A stretch of 64,000 nt of DNA, from the NCBI RefSeq assembly GCF_001757105.1, contig NZ_MDHN01000041.1, positions 499,655 to 563,654 of the forward strand. Reading direction: 5' to 3'. Of the stretch, positions 18,337-27,439 are shown piece after piece (position 1 is the first letter of the stretch; every line of letters starts with the position of its first letter). Source of the stretch: Alteromonas confluentis (lineage in GTDB: Bacteria; Pseudomonadota; Gammaproteobacteria; Enterobacterales; Alteromonadaceae). The notes beneath the pieces are model-generated. The model ran no database searches. It was not told where the DNA came from and worked only from the letters and a program-made list of their open reading frames with translations. The position numbers and the translations under genes were made by a program.

Positions 18337-19326
18337 TCAGGTTGATAGCACCACACGCCAGGATTCGCGTATAGCCTGCTCGCCGTAGTGAGCCACAGCC
18401 TGGTTTATCACTACACTCGAATCGACATAATCGAGATTAGCTAACTGTGACTCCAGGTTGTCTGGCTGAAGAATTTTAACGAAAGGAAATTCCCGCGCTT
18501 TCATTCTGGCGAAAGCGGAGTCGAAACAGAGCACATTTGCCCCAAGGCTCATCGCCATGTAGAAAGTGCCTGATGAAATCATAGCATTATCATCGTGAGC
18601 CATAATCACAAACCGCGTATTAGAAATGGCTGCTTCAAGCGTTTCCTCTTTAACGAACGCATTGTTCCAATCCACTTGCAAACCCCTTTGCTCAATAATC
18701 CCATGCAATTTGGCTGCATAACCCTTGTCGGAACAAAAACCCATTACTTCCAGCTTTTGCGCCACCGGCCACACCTCTAATAGTTTATCGAGGCGCTTGT
18801 AAGGCTTGATCGACCCGAAATACAGGAAATCATGGGACTTTTGGGTATCTCCAATGCCTTCAAAGAATTGAAATAAATCCCTATCGTTAAAATACAACGG
18901 GTGCTTGACCACACTGGACTCGATTTTATCTGTCATTTCCAGGGTGACGATTCTATCGGCGACCATGGAAAGTAAGCGCAGGATCACGTTGTATAACGAG
19001 GACTTTTCGGCAACATTGTGAGGTTTGTAGTTATGACGTACCCAAATCACCTTGCTGCTGAACAGAGGAATAGAACAGACGGTCAGAAAAAATGCGAACA
19101 GGAAGGCCCAACGCTTTGGTCCAGACATGCCTTTCCGAAAAGGCTGATCTTCGTACCAGTTCAGTACCAGCCAATTTTCGTCCCGGCTAAATAAATTAGC
19201 CGGGCGAAACAACGTCTTGAATGGTTGAATATCATAGCCAAGTTCAGAGAACGCACCTTTTATGCGTTCAACAAAACCATTGCTATGTACAAATGGGTAG
19301 AGAAACAGTTTTCGGTTTTCTTCCAT
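18337..19326 (-). CDS. Glycosyltransferase, GT-B fold
   Basis: A 329-residue protein that resembles GT-B glycosyltransferases in layout: an N-terminal Rossmann-like half with a hydrophobic stretch (AFLFAFFLTVCSIPLF) and VIWVRHNYKPHN, then a C-terminal half beginning YFGSIKPYKRLDKLLEVWP, the usual nucleotide-sugar domain entry, with a later segment SSGTFYMAMSLGANVLCFD in the position of the donor-binding E-x7-E region. The classic E-x7-E is not clear. It overlaps the end of the next gene upstream by one base, so it is co-translated with it. Sugar specificity cannot be predicted. Confidence 0.75.
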   Translation of the reverse strand: MEENRKLFLYPFVHSNGFVERIKGAFSELGYDIQPFKTLFRPANLFSRDENWLVLNWYEDQPFRKGMSGPKRWAFLFAFFLTVCSIPLFSSKVIWVRHNYKPHNVAEKSSLYNVILRLLSMVADRIVTLEMTDKIESSVVKHPLYFNDRDLFQFFEGIGDTQKSHDFLYFGSIKPYKRLDKLLEVWPVAQKLEVMGFCSDKGYAAKLHGIIEQRGLQVDWNNAFVKEETLEAAISNTRFVIMAHDDNAMISSGTFYMAMSLGANVLCFDSAFARMKAREFPFVKILQPDNLESQLANLDYVDSSVVINQAVAHYGEQAIRESWRVVLST

Positions 19327-20453
19327 TACGCCGCCGTACGAGGTTGAGCCGGAAGTCCCATAGCCAGATTATTGGCAATAACAAATGTATCGTTAGAGAT
19401 GGAATCCCAGTTGAACGTGTTCAGGAACGCTTCTTTGTTTATTGCCAACGCCAGCTCATTCACGTGCGTTAATTTATATGCCAGTTGATCAGTATCACCC
19501 ACGCGAAAATATGCATCCTCTGGTAAGCCGATATCGGCATTTGGGGTGATGTCGCTGATGATCACCTCTGTACCCGCCGCGATGGCTTCTAATGCGACGA
19601 TGGGCAGACCCTCATGATAGGAAGGTAAAACAAATACGCGGGCAAATTTATACAGCGCATTCAACTCGTCGCCCTGACGACGCCCCGCAAAAATGATGTT
19701 GTCTCCCGCCTGCTTTTTAAGGCTCATGGAGTATTCATCTTCGTGGTCAGCACCACCAACGATTACTAATTTCAGATCCGTATCTGCTTTTTTATAGGCT
19801 TCAACTAAATCGTGAAAGCCTTTCTCTGGAACAAGTCTACCTACAGTAAGTACATACTTACCTGGTTCAAGTTTCAGATCTGCAGGCAACGCTTCTGCGC
19901 CCATGTTGGTGTCCATATCGGTTTTCGCACCGTTAGGCACGAACATGATGCCGTTGGATTTTCTGGAGAACTTATTCTTCAGTGCCCCCGTTAACGAACG
20001 GCCTACAACGATGGCGCGGTCTGAAAATTTAAGCGCCATAGTCTCGCCGAATTTCAGTACGTTTTTTGCGAACTGATTCCATTTCTGGCGATCGTAGTCG
20101 GCACCGTGGTGCGTCACCATCACTTGCATACCCAGTAATTTTGCCAGCGGTGTGAACAACGCTGGACCTATACCGTGAATGTGCAGTACATCGGGTTTCA
20201 CCACAAAACGGGCGTAGAAAATCGCTAAAAACGTATGTAGGAACGTTTCCACGAATTTGCTCTTCATTGTCCATACCGAGCGTAATTGCACACCTTTGTA
20301 CTCTTTAACCGAAGAGTCTACATAGGGTGAACGACAAATCACGGTAACTTCCATGCCAGATTTAACCAGGCGCGGATACAGCTGCTGACAGTGAGACTCA
20401 ATGCCTCCCATCACGTCAGGAATTCCTCTTAGTCCTACGGCACATAATTTCAT
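19326..20453 (-). CDS. Family 4 glycosyltransferase
   Basis: A 375-residue GT4 retaining glycosyltransferase: N-terminal LRGIPDVMGGIESHCQQLYPRLV with the glycine-rich loop, DVLHIHGIGPALFTPLAKL, then the donor domain with LTVGRLVPEKGFHDLVEAY and the E-x7-E pattern SYHEGLPIVALEAIAAG. The ATG at 20453 is chosen because GGAG lies six bases before it; the upstream TTG used in a longer frame overlaps this site. It belongs to the minus-strand cluster with the polymerase and other glycosyltransferases and should act on the cytoplasmic face of the membrane. Confidence 0.88.
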   Translation of the reverse strand: MKLCAVGLRGIPDVMGGIESHCQQLYPRLVKSGMEVTVICRSPYVDSSVKEYKGVQLRSVWTMKSKFVETFLHTFLAIFYARFVVKPDVLHIHGIGPALFTPLAKLLGMQVMVTHHGADYDRQKWNQFAKNVLKFGETMALKFSDRAIVVGRSLTGALKNKFSRKSNGIMFVPNGAKTDMDTNMGAEALPADLKLEPGKYVLTVGRLVPEKGFHDLVEAYKKADTDLKLVIVGGADHEDEYSMSLKKQAGDNIIFAGRRQGDELNALYKFARVFVLPSYHEGLPIVALEAIAAGTEVIISDITPNADIGLPEDAYFRVGDTDQLAYKLTHVNELALAINKEAFLNTFNWDSISNDTFVIANNLAMGLPAQPRTAA

Positions 20454-20491
20454 AACATTCTCCAAATTCTCAGCGAGACCTGAGTTTCAAA

Positions 20492-21811
20492 TCAATTCGC
20501 CAGACGAGACTCTAAGGCTGGTGCTGCAAACCACTCGTTGCGAGGTAATTTCACCGGTCCGATGGCGTTGCCAACTAAAATGGCAAATAAAATAAGCCCC
20601 TCGATATTCCACAGAGGCATGGTGGCGAAATTCATAATCAAAAAGCCCACCATTGAAGAACAAAGCGTAAAGGCAAATTGCTTGTTCTTAATTTTGAATG
20701 CCTGCAGAGCAAAACTTCCTGCAGCGCACAGAAACGTGAGCAGACCCACAAAGCCATACTCATATAAAAACGATACATAGGTGTTATGGGCATATTTCGG
20801 GAACACGCCCGACCAGGATTCTGGGCCCCAACCCACCAGTTGATGAATTAAAGAACCGTTAGCGTATTGGTAGAGGTACATGCTCCACAGATAAACGCGA
20901 GCAGAGAAAATGTCTTTCTCGGCCTCGGAGTAATAGAACGGTGCTTTAATCAGGTCGTCGATGCTGGTTAAAAATACGAATACGTCGGCAAAGCGGTCTT
21001 GCATGGTGTAACTGGCGAGCAGAAACAGCATGCTCATACCGAAGAATGCAGCAATGAAAAATACGCCTCTGTAGCGATGAGGAATTTTGCTCTGCATGGC
21101 GGTGTACGCAAAAATAGCGGCCAAAGGTAAAATGGCCAGTACTGACGTACGGTAGTTCACCAGAATTAGTAACACACAGCCCAGCATGAACAGGGGGCCG
21201 CGATAACGGATAGCACCGGGCGAAAGTAAACCCACCACCAGAATGTAGCCAGCAATAATCATCGAGAATGCGGCTTCGTGGTTATAGCCACCAATATAGC
21301 TGGTAGAACCATCTGCTTCTGTTGCCTTCACCTCGCCGAGCAGCACCGACATCAGCGCCAGAGACACTGGCAGGAAAAAGCTAACAAGCAACTTTCTTAG
21401 CACGTAATCTTTATTGGTTTTGCGAATAGCCATAAACATGGAGCACGCTAGTACCATGAAAAATAACCATTTCACAGCAACGTTGATAAGCCCGACCACA
21501 CCGCCGTTAATGATTCCACTGGCGATAATTGCCGCGAAAAATGCGTATACCGGTAACAGTACCCGAAGTTGAAAAACCTTCGGTGGTAACATCAATAAGC
21601 CGGTTGCTGCGATACCTATAGAAGCCAACGCATTAATTGAAAAGCCAGCCACCAGCGGTTCGTAAGTAATGTTGTGAAATGCAGACAGGAAAAAGCGCAG
21701 CCATACTGCCGCTACAACGAAAGCCAGATACTTATTACAGTTCTGGCGAACGGTTTGCCATACCAGCCATGCACTGATGGCGCTGAAAAGAACCTTAACA
21801 ACCAGAAACAT
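20492..21811 (-). CDS. wzy: O-antigen/exopolysaccharide polymerase, Wzy-like
   Basis: A 439-residue protein with about eleven hydrophobic segments and a larger hydrophilic loop around residues 265-315 that includes SARVYLWSMYLYQYANGSLIHQLVGWGPESW and a following HNTYVSFLYEYGFVGLL; this loop-plus-NTY pattern is typical of the Wzy_C/O-antigen ligase family. It would polymerise repeat units at the periplasmic side. A GGAG site supports the ATG. Its first 17 bases overlap the end of the upstream GT4 gene, so translation is coupled. Ligase and polymerase cannot be separated by sequence alone; context favours polymerase. Confidence 0.8.
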   Translation of the reverse strand: MFLVVKVLFSAISAWLVWQTVRQNCNKYLAFVVAAVWLRFFLSAFHNITYEPLVAGFSINALASIGIAATGLLMLPPKVFQLRVLLPVYAFFAAIIASGIINGGVVGLINVAVKWLFFMVLACSMFMAIRKTNKDYVLRKLLVSFFLPVSLALMSVLLGEVKATEADGSTSYIGGYNHEAAFSMIIAGYILVVGLLSPGAIRYRGPLFMLGCVLLILVNYRTSVLAILPLAAIFAYTAMQSKIPHRYRGVFFIAAFFGMSMLFLLASYTMQDRFADVFVFLTSIDDLIKAPFYYSEAEKDIFSARVYLWSMYLYQYANGSLIHQLVGWGPESWSGVFPKYAHNTYVSFLYEYGFVGLLTFLCAAGSFALQAFKIKNKQFAFTLCSSMVGFLIMNFATMPLWNIEGLILFAILVGNAIGPVKLPRNEWFAAPALESRLAN

Positions 21812-22964
21812 ACTTCTGCTCCAATTGGGTTACGTTCAGACCTAATGCACCGCGAATACGTTGGCGGAATACTTCATTAGAGAAGGTAGCGGCACGCTTT
21901 TGACTGCGGTCGGCATACTTTTTACGGTTAGTTTCTGCCGCCATGTAATTCAGTGCGTCGGCAACGCCGCTGACGCTGTTCACTTCACAAAGACAGCCGT
22001 GAGCTTGCGCTTCGAAGCCTTGAACAGAATATGGGTATTTACCAGTGAGAATTTCCGCAGGTCCTGATTCGCAGTTCGTTGCTACCACCGCTTTGCCTAA
22101 ACACATCGCTTCCGCGATAGCATTGGGGAAACCTTCTGCGTTTGAGGTAGAAACAAAAAAGTCGGCATTTTTAATATACGGATACGGGTTCGACTTAAAC
22201 CCTTTAAGGTGAAGGCGGTTTTCTAATCCCAGTTCTGCAGCGCGTGTCAGTAACGCCGCCTTTTCATCGCCTTGTCCCAAGATCACGATATCGTGATCGA
22301 TGTTAGACGCCGCGACAGCCTTCAGCATTAAATCAAAGTTTTTGTTTTTAACTAATCTGCCAGTGCCAATGATGTAAGGCTTTGCTGGTAAATCAGAAAC
22401 CGGTTCAGCAGCTAACGCATTGATAGCGTTGATGTCGTAAGGGTTATACACGGTTTGAACGTTGCTGGCAGACACGCCGAAGTTTTCTACTAGATCGGCT
22501 TTTACGCCCTCGCTAACCGCAATAATCAAGTCTGCTGAAGGGTAACTCGCACGTACCAGAATTTTAGAAATGAGATCTTTTAAGCCGCCTGACAAGTGGC
22601 TACTGGTGTTCACACGTTCACTAATAATTGCCTGATGACCGAAGCGCTTGGCAAGCGCCACATTAAGCATATTGGCACGGGTAAGAAACGATACGCAGAT
22701 GTCTGGCTTTACTGAAAACAAAACATTTTTCAGCGCCTTGTAACCCGCGTGAAGACTACCTTTGGTGTCTAACACCACTTTATTCACATAGGCCGGTACT
22801 TGTTGCTGTTCTGGCAGGTTATCCAGCAGAATAAGATGAACACGGAAACCCGCAGACAAGAAATCCGCTTCCATAATTGCCAGCAGCTTACTCATAACAC
22901 GCTCCGCACCACCCCCTTCAAGCGAGTTGATGATAAAAGCGATGTCAGTTGCCGGCTTTGCCAT
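21795..22964 (-). CDS. Family 4 glycosyltransferase
   Basis: A 389-residue GT4 enzyme with the N-terminal INSLEGGGAERVMSKLLAI signature, the middle IGTGRLVKNKNFDLMLKAV that opens the donor-binding half, and the E-x7-E-type STSNAEGFPNAIAEAMCLG. It is closest in layout to GalNAc or glucosyl transferases of capsule clusters, but the sugar is unknown. It is the first gene of the minus-strand run that continues with the polymerase, the next GT4 and the GT-B gene, so the promoter for that unit should be in the 425-base gap before it. Confidence 0.88.
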   Translation of the reverse strand: MAKPATDIAFIINSLEGGGAERVMSKLLAIMEADFLSAGFRVHLILLDNLPEQQQVPAYVNKVVLDTKGSLHAGYKALKNVLFSVKPDICVSFLTRANMLNVALAKRFGHQAIISERVNTSSHLSGGLKDLISKILVRASYPSADLIIAVSEGVKADLVENFGVSASNVQTVYNPYDINAINALAAEPVSDLPAKPYIIGTGRLVKNKNFDLMLKAVAASNIDHDIVILGQGDEKAALLTRAAELGLENRLHLKGFKSNPYPYIKNADFFVSTSNAEGFPNAIAEAMCLGKAVVATNCESGPAEILTGKYPYSVQGFEAQAHGCLCEVNSVSGVADALNYMAAETNRKKYADRSQKRAATFSNEVFRQRIRGALGLNVTQLEQKYVSGC

Positions 22965-23389
22965 GGTATTTCCTTGACCGTTTTAGCGAGTGAGAAAGAT
23001 CTTTTGTAAAAGACATATTCACTATTTGTGCCAAATCGTTAAGCGTTTTGCTTAGAAAAAGAAAAAGGAATCCATTCGCGGCGCTTAGTCTTATGCAAAG
23101 ATTAAATAAACAAGCCTAAACCAATGATATTAAATGGATTAGTTTTAAAACCTTGGTGTATTTCTAATACATGAAAAGCGCAATCCGAATGGAAAATAAA
23201 AAAGGTTATTTATACTTTTGGCTAAAACTGCGGGCTGGTAGGACATTTCTGTGTAGCCACTTAGCAACAATTACCCATGTAGGAGAATTTGTTTCAAAAG
23301 TCGTGTAACGACATATCAATACTGTTTAATATAGACATATTTTCTATTGTGCTGATGTTTAGCACCCATTAATTACGGAATGGCTAGTT
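22965..23389. promoter_or_regulatory. AT-rich divergent region inside the exopolysaccharide locus
   Basis: A 425-base AT-rich region separates the minus-strand glycosyltransferase/polymerase unit from the small plus-strand gene at 23390, so it must contain promoters for both. No ops/JUMPstart element (GGCGGTAGCGT type) was found on either strand, and no gene-like frame is apparent. Confidence 0.45.
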
Positions 23390-23800
23390 TTGTCTCAAGA
23401 ATCTCACCCCGTTCATCAATCGCTACTGATGAAACGCTTGTTAAATAAAATGCCGGAAGACGTTGCTGAATCCTTTTCCGAAGAACAATTGATTGCGCTT
23501 AACAAAGCCATAGGCGGAAGAAGCTGGGCCAGACACAAACTTGATTTACGCGGCACGGTGAATATTTGGCGTTCAAGTTTCTACTTTGTCATTCTGGCAG
23601 GGAAAAACCGTCGAGAGTTATCGAGACTGGAAGAACATCTCAGCCGAGCAACGATGGCCTTAATGCTGACGCTGTTTGTTACCTTTTGCACCTTATTTGG
23701 GTTATTGGTTTTATATCTTATTAAATCTGCGCTAGGTATTAATCTGTTTGAAGACTTCTCTTTAGGAATATGGAGTTGGTTCAAACAAAACGTATTTTAA
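23390..23800 (+). CDS. Small membrane protein of unknown function in the exopolysaccharide locus
   Basis: A 136-residue protein that I do not recognise. The first 80 residues are charged (KRLLNKMPEDVAESFSEEQ, RSWARHKLDLRG, GKNRRELSRLEEHLSR) and contain a short hydrophobic stretch; a clear transmembrane helix (ALMLTLFVTFCTLFGLLVLYLI) lies near residues 91-112, with a short tail after it. The start used is a TTG with a GGA nine bases before it; an ATG at 23429 is an alternative. It faces the phosphatase gene across a terminator. The position next to the Wzc/phosphatase genes suggests a regulatory or assembly role, but there is no direct support. Confidence 0.6.
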   Translation: MSQESHPVHQSLLMKRLLNKMPEDVAESFSEEQLIALNKAIGGRSWARHKLDLRGTVNIWRSSFYFVILAGKNRRELSRLEEHLSRATMALMLTLFVTFCTLFGLLVLYLIKSALGINLFEDFSLGIWSWFKQNVF

Positions 23801-23806
23801 AAACAC

Positions 23807-23830
23807 AAAGCCCGCTAAAAAGCGGGCTTT
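23807..23830. terminator. Bidirectional rho-independent terminator
   Basis: AAAGCCCGCT and AGCGGGCTTT form a perfect ten-base stem with an AAAA loop between the convergent small gene and the PHP phosphatase gene. Confidence 0.9.
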
Positions 23831-23863
23831 GATGGTTTGATAATGCGGCGTGTTTTTGCGCAC

Positions 23864-24586
23864 TTAAAGGTCAACACCCACAATGGCAGCGGGATTCGTC
23901 TTGAACAGTCTGTTCGCCACGTCTTCAGAAGCTTGCTCACACACGACCTTGTAGGCAACCCCCATGTCATTAGGCCTGCGTTTCGTGTCGTGCATATCTG
24001 AAGCGACCATATCAATTTGATTTTCTTGCAACATATTCATGGCCAGCTCTTCTACATGCTCACCAAAACGGCCAATAAACGCCCCTGCTGTCACCTGAAG
24101 TAAGCAACCTTGATTGCGCAACCACTGAATTTTCTCTGGGCGCTTCCAGACATCCCGATTTCGTTCAGGGTGAGGAATTAATGGTTGAACGCCTTCATTG
24201 TGTAACCATCGAAAGAGCTGATCTAAACCGGCGGGCATATTACTGTGCGGCATTTCCAGCAGTAAAACCTGTTTCCCTTTATGGGTACCGAGATAGGGCA
24301 ATTTTGACTGCTTAAACCAAACAGGCACCATTTCGTTTACCCGCACTTCTCCTGCCCAGGACATAGACAACGGAATGCCCTGCTCTGCCACAGCCGCTTT
24401 CAATTCCTGAAAGCCCGCTTCAATATTTTCCTGGGTATTGTCGAACGTTCCCCAATGAATATGAGGCGTACAGACAAGGTGGGTAACCCCTGCCTCAACG
24501 GCCTGCCTGGCCATATCCAGTGCCATTTCCATTGTGCGGGCACCGTCATCGATGCCCGGAATAATGTGACTATGTACGTCGATCAC
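23864..24586 (-). CDS. PHP-domain protein-tyrosine phosphatase (CpsB/CapC/Wzb-type)
   Basis: A 240-residue PHP-fold protein of the CpsB/CapC family. The metal ligands are visible: MIDVHSHIIPGIDDGA at the start, LVCTPHIHWG, LLLEMPHSNMP, LIPHPERN and a late VASDMHDTKRRP. Such manganese-dependent phosphatases dephosphorylate the tyrosine-rich tail of the cognate Wzc-type kinase and so set polymerisation cycles. The gene is 24 bases downstream of the kinase gene on the same strand, as expected for the pair. Confidence 0.9.
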   Translation of the reverse strand: MIDVHSHIIPGIDDGARTMEMALDMARQAVEAGVTHLVCTPHIHWGTFDNTQENIEAGFQELKAAVAEQGIPLSMSWAGEVRVNEMVPVWFKQSKLPYLGTHKGKQVLLLEMPHSNMPAGLDQLFRWLHNEGVQPLIPHPERNRDVWKRPEKIQWLRNQGCLLQVTAGAFIGRFGEHVEELAMNMLQENQIDMVASDMHDTKRRPNDMGVAYKVVCEQASEDVANRLFKTNPAAIVGVDL

Positions 24587-24610
24587 AATACTACACCCTT
24601 GTTACTCATC

Positions 24611-26827
24611 TTAGTTTGTATTGTAACCGTACTGGTCGTAGAAGCCACCATAGCGTTGCGAAACGTCAGACTTTCTCAGGTCAACCTGGTTCAGTACCAC
24701 GCCGTCTACACGGTGTCCTACTTGTAAGAAGCGGCCTAGTCCGTTCTTGATCATCTTCTCGCTGGTACTGTCAGCGCGGACTACGTAAATCACCGAGTCA
24801 CAGCTTTTCGATACCACCATAGCATCTGATACCGCCTGTGTTGGCGCGGTATCCACGACCACATACTTATATTCTTTCTTAAGATGATTGATTAGGGCTT
24901 TAAATCCGTCGCCATCTAATAACTCTTGTGGGTTAGATGGAATACTGCCCGCACAAATAATGTCGATGCCTGATTGCTCATCGTGTACCACACACTCTCG
25001 CAGCGAGTGGGTTTTCATGATCAGGTTAGATAACCCTGGCTGATAATTCGGTACATTGAATCGTTTGCCTACAACCGGACGACGTAAGTCAGCATCAATA
25101 AGAATGGTTTTGTCTAACTGACCTAACGCAAAAGAAAGGTTCACCGAAACGGTGGTTTTTCCTTCTTTTGGCACAGACGACGTTACGAGAATGGCCTGGT
25201 TCTGACGCTCAAGGTTAATCAGCGACAAACTGGTTCTCAGCGTTCTTACCGACTCACTGAACTGGTGGAATTTGTTATCGAAGAATGCACGCAAATCCAT
25301 GTCCTGACGGCGTTTACCGTGGATAAGTGGAATAAGTCCCAGCATGCGCTGCCCCAGTTTTTTCTCCACATCATCGACAGAACGCACACCGCTATTCATT
25401 GCTTCTAACACAAAGGCCAGCAGAACACCGAACCCGAAGCTGGCGACAAAGGCCGCAACAATCAGTAAGGTCTTATTCGGTGCAGTAGGGTTATTTGGCA
25501 CAGGCGCAGGGTCGAGTACCCGAGCGTTGGCCGACTCAAAGCCACCCATTTCGCTGGTTTCTTTCAAGCGGGTAAACATTGAGTTATAAAGTTGCTGGTT
25601 AATATCAACTTCGCGTTGCAATGCGCGGCGGGTGTTTTCAAGATTCGACAGCTTACGATACTCAGATTTCGCGTCTGACACTTCTGTTTGCAGCGTAGCT
25701 ACACGTTCTTGAGACGCACGATATTGCGTAGTAATACTTGAAATCAAATCACGAATTTGGGTTTGCAAGGTATCGCGAACAGAAGTGAGTTCTGCGTTCG
25801 CTGCAATCATCTGCGGGTGCATAGGCCCAAATACTTTACTGAGCTCAGACACCCGGCTCATGGCTTCCGCTTCCTGCCGACGCACACTTTGAATATTTGC
25901 ATGGTTCAGTACTTCCGGCAGTCTCGCCAGTGCACCGTAATCCGCACCATTTCTTTGCGTTTGCTCGTAAATAGTACGGTTTTGTTTCAGTGTCGTTTGC
26001 GCTTTTAACAATTGATCGCTCAACTGCTCCAATTCTTCGGCAGCTAAACCGACCACGCCATTACTGAGATTGACTAATTGATTCTTCTCATAGAATTGAG
26101 ACAAGTCCCGTTCAGCGGTTTGCAGCTTGTCACGTAGGCCATCCATACTTTCCGTTAAGAAAGAAGTGGCTTTGGTGGTCATTTCCACCTTGGCTGACAG
26201 GTAATTTTCTACATACACATCGCCCATGGTAGTGGCAATGGCAGCCGCCAAACGAGGCGAGTCGCTGGTAGCCGTAATATTGATAACCTGGGTATTTTCT
26301 ACCAAAGAAACATCAATGGATTTCATCAGCTTATTAATGGCAGCTTGACGACGCCTCTCCATTCGGTCTTCTTCGCTTAACGGTGTTTTTTCCGTTTTTT
26401 CGATGAACGGCAAGTTATCCATAACGAAGTTTTTCGCTTGGGTAATAACCGACTTTTCGCCATCTGAAGGCGGCATGAAAACAGGGTCGTTCGCCAAATC
26501 GAGCTCATCAACAGCACGGGCTGCCACCTGGCGAGACTGAATGATTTGGTATTGGGTACGCATGTAGTCTTTGCGCGTGGTATCCGATTTATACACCTCT
26601 TCGATAGACATGACATTGGCCGGCTGCGACTCAATGAGCAGACTGGCCGTAGTAGAATAAATCGGGGTCATGCGCATTACGATGAGGCCAACCAATACTG
26701 TAAACAGTATGGCTAACAACGAGATACGACCCAAATTACGTTTAAAAACTTGCCAATAGTGCGCAAAGTCGATGGTTTCATCGTTCAGAATACTTGTCTG
26801 AAGCGAGTCCTTCATATTCAACGACAT
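24611..26827 (-). CDS. wzc: Wzc-type polysaccharide co-polymerase and tyrosine autokinase
   Basis: A 738-residue inner-membrane BY-kinase. Transmembrane helices lie at about 34-52 and 452-475; between them is the long periplasmic Wzz domain with coiled-coil helices (about 215-415). The cytoplasmic kinase has Walker A SSVPKEGKTT (about 550-559), Walker A' ILIDADLRRP (575-584) and a Walker B-like KYVVVDTAPT. The tyrosine cluster at the C-terminus (YGGFYDQYGYNTN) is the autophosphorylation tail. An AAGGGA site supports the ATG. It works with the downstream phosphatase and the upstream Wza-like exporter to control chain length and export. Confidence 0.92.
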   Translation of the reverse strand: MSLNMKDSLQTSILNDETIDFAHYWQVFKRNLGRISLLAILFTVLVGLIVMRMTPIYSTTASLLIESQPANVMSIEEVYKSDTTRKDYMRTQYQIIQSRQVAARAVDELDLANDPVFMPPSDGEKSVITQAKNFVMDNLPFIEKTEKTPLSEEDRMERRRQAAINKLMKSIDVSLVENTQVINITATSDSPRLAAAIATTMGDVYVENYLSAKVEMTTKATSFLTESMDGLRDKLQTAERDLSQFYEKNQLVNLSNGVVGLAAEELEQLSDQLLKAQTTLKQNRTIYEQTQRNGADYGALARLPEVLNHANIQSVRRQEAEAMSRVSELSKVFGPMHPQMIAANAELTSVRDTLQTQIRDLISSITTQYRASQERVATLQTEVSDAKSEYRKLSNLENTRRALQREVDINQQLYNSMFTRLKETSEMGGFESANARVLDPAPVPNNPTAPNKTLLIVAAFVASFGFGVLLAFVLEAMNSGVRSVDDVEKKLGQRMLGLIPLIHGKRRQDMDLRAFFDNKFHQFSESVRTLRTSLSLINLERQNQAILVTSSVPKEGKTTVSVNLSFALGQLDKTILIDADLRRPVVGKRFNVPNYQPGLSNLIMKTHSLRECVVHDEQSGIDIICAGSIPSNPQELLDGDGFKALINHLKKEYKYVVVDTAPTQAVSDAMVVSKSCDSVIYVVRADSTSEKMIKNGLGRFLQVGHRVDGVVLNQVDLRKSDVSQRYGGFYDQYGYNTN

Positions 26828-26890
26828 ATAAGATCCCTTAGATTCTAAATTTCATGCGCCAATAGCATTTGATTCGCACAGACACTCACC

Positions 26891-27439
26891 TTAGAAGAAG
26901 CGCTGGGGTATAGTAATAATGTCGCCGGGTTGAATCAGGTGACTGACATTCACTTCCATCGTTTTTTGATTTCCATTACTTTCTCTCACAACCTGAATAT
27001 CCGAGCGAGAGGCTCGTTCAGTATAACCCCCGGCTAGTGCGGCAGCCTTGTTCACCGATAAACCTGGCTGATAAGGATAACCGCCTGGGTTTTTAACTTC
27101 TCCGTCGATAAAGAAAGGTCTATACTCGATAATCGATACGGCCACCGATGGATTAACCAGGTAATCTCCTTCCAGACCGGTGTAAATAAGATTTTCGACC
27201 TCGGACAATGTCAGACCGACCAATTTCAACTCCCCAAGAAATGGATAGTTGATTTTTCCAACATCAGGCAAGCGGGTTTCCATCGACAGGTCGCTCTGCC
27301 CAAAAACGTTGATAGCCACTTTGTCTCCAACCCCCAAACGATAAGAACTCATATTAATATTTCCTTCCTGAGCTCTCGCGACACAACTCATAAATAAAAC
27401 GAAAATCATTAATAGTGTTCTTTTGGCAAATAAGTTCAT
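26891..27439 (-). CDS. Short Wza-type polysaccharide export protein
   Basis: A 182-residue exported protein. A signal peptide ends at ARA-QEGN; there is no good lipobox. The polysaccharide export domain follows (YRLGVGDKVAINVFGQSDLS and the YPFLGELKLVGLT segment), then one SLBB-like domain (FFIDGEVKNPGGYPYQPGLSVNKAAALAGG) and a final ROW ending DIITIPQRFF. It is about half the length of E. coli Wza and lacks its later SLBB copies and C-terminal helix that forms the outer-membrane pore. It starts by a one-base TAATG overlap with the upstream barrel gene, which may supply the outer-membrane passage. Confidence 0.85.
   Translation of the reverse strand: MNLFAKRTLLMIFVLFMSCVARAQEGNINMSSYRLGVGDKVAINVFGQSDLSMETRLPDVGKINYPFLGELKLVGLTLSEVENLIYTGLEGDYLVNPSVAVSIIEYRPFFIDGEVKNPGGYPYQPGLSVNKAAALAGGYTERASRSDIQVVRESNGNQKTMEVNVSHLIQPGDIITIPQRFF

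Noticed and set aside
22965..23389. ops/JUMPstart element for RfaH control of the polysaccharide genes
   Set aside because: No GGCGGTAGC-type match on either strand; a GCTGGTAGGAC stretch is too different.
24611..26827. Fusion of the tyrosine kinase with another enzyme
   Set aside because: The 738-residue length is normal for Wzc-type proteins that carry the Wzz and kinase domains in one chain.
27370..27439. Lipobox in the short Wza-type protein
   Set aside because: The cysteine context (FMSC) does not fit a lipobox well, while a standard signal peptidase I site (ARA) follows.
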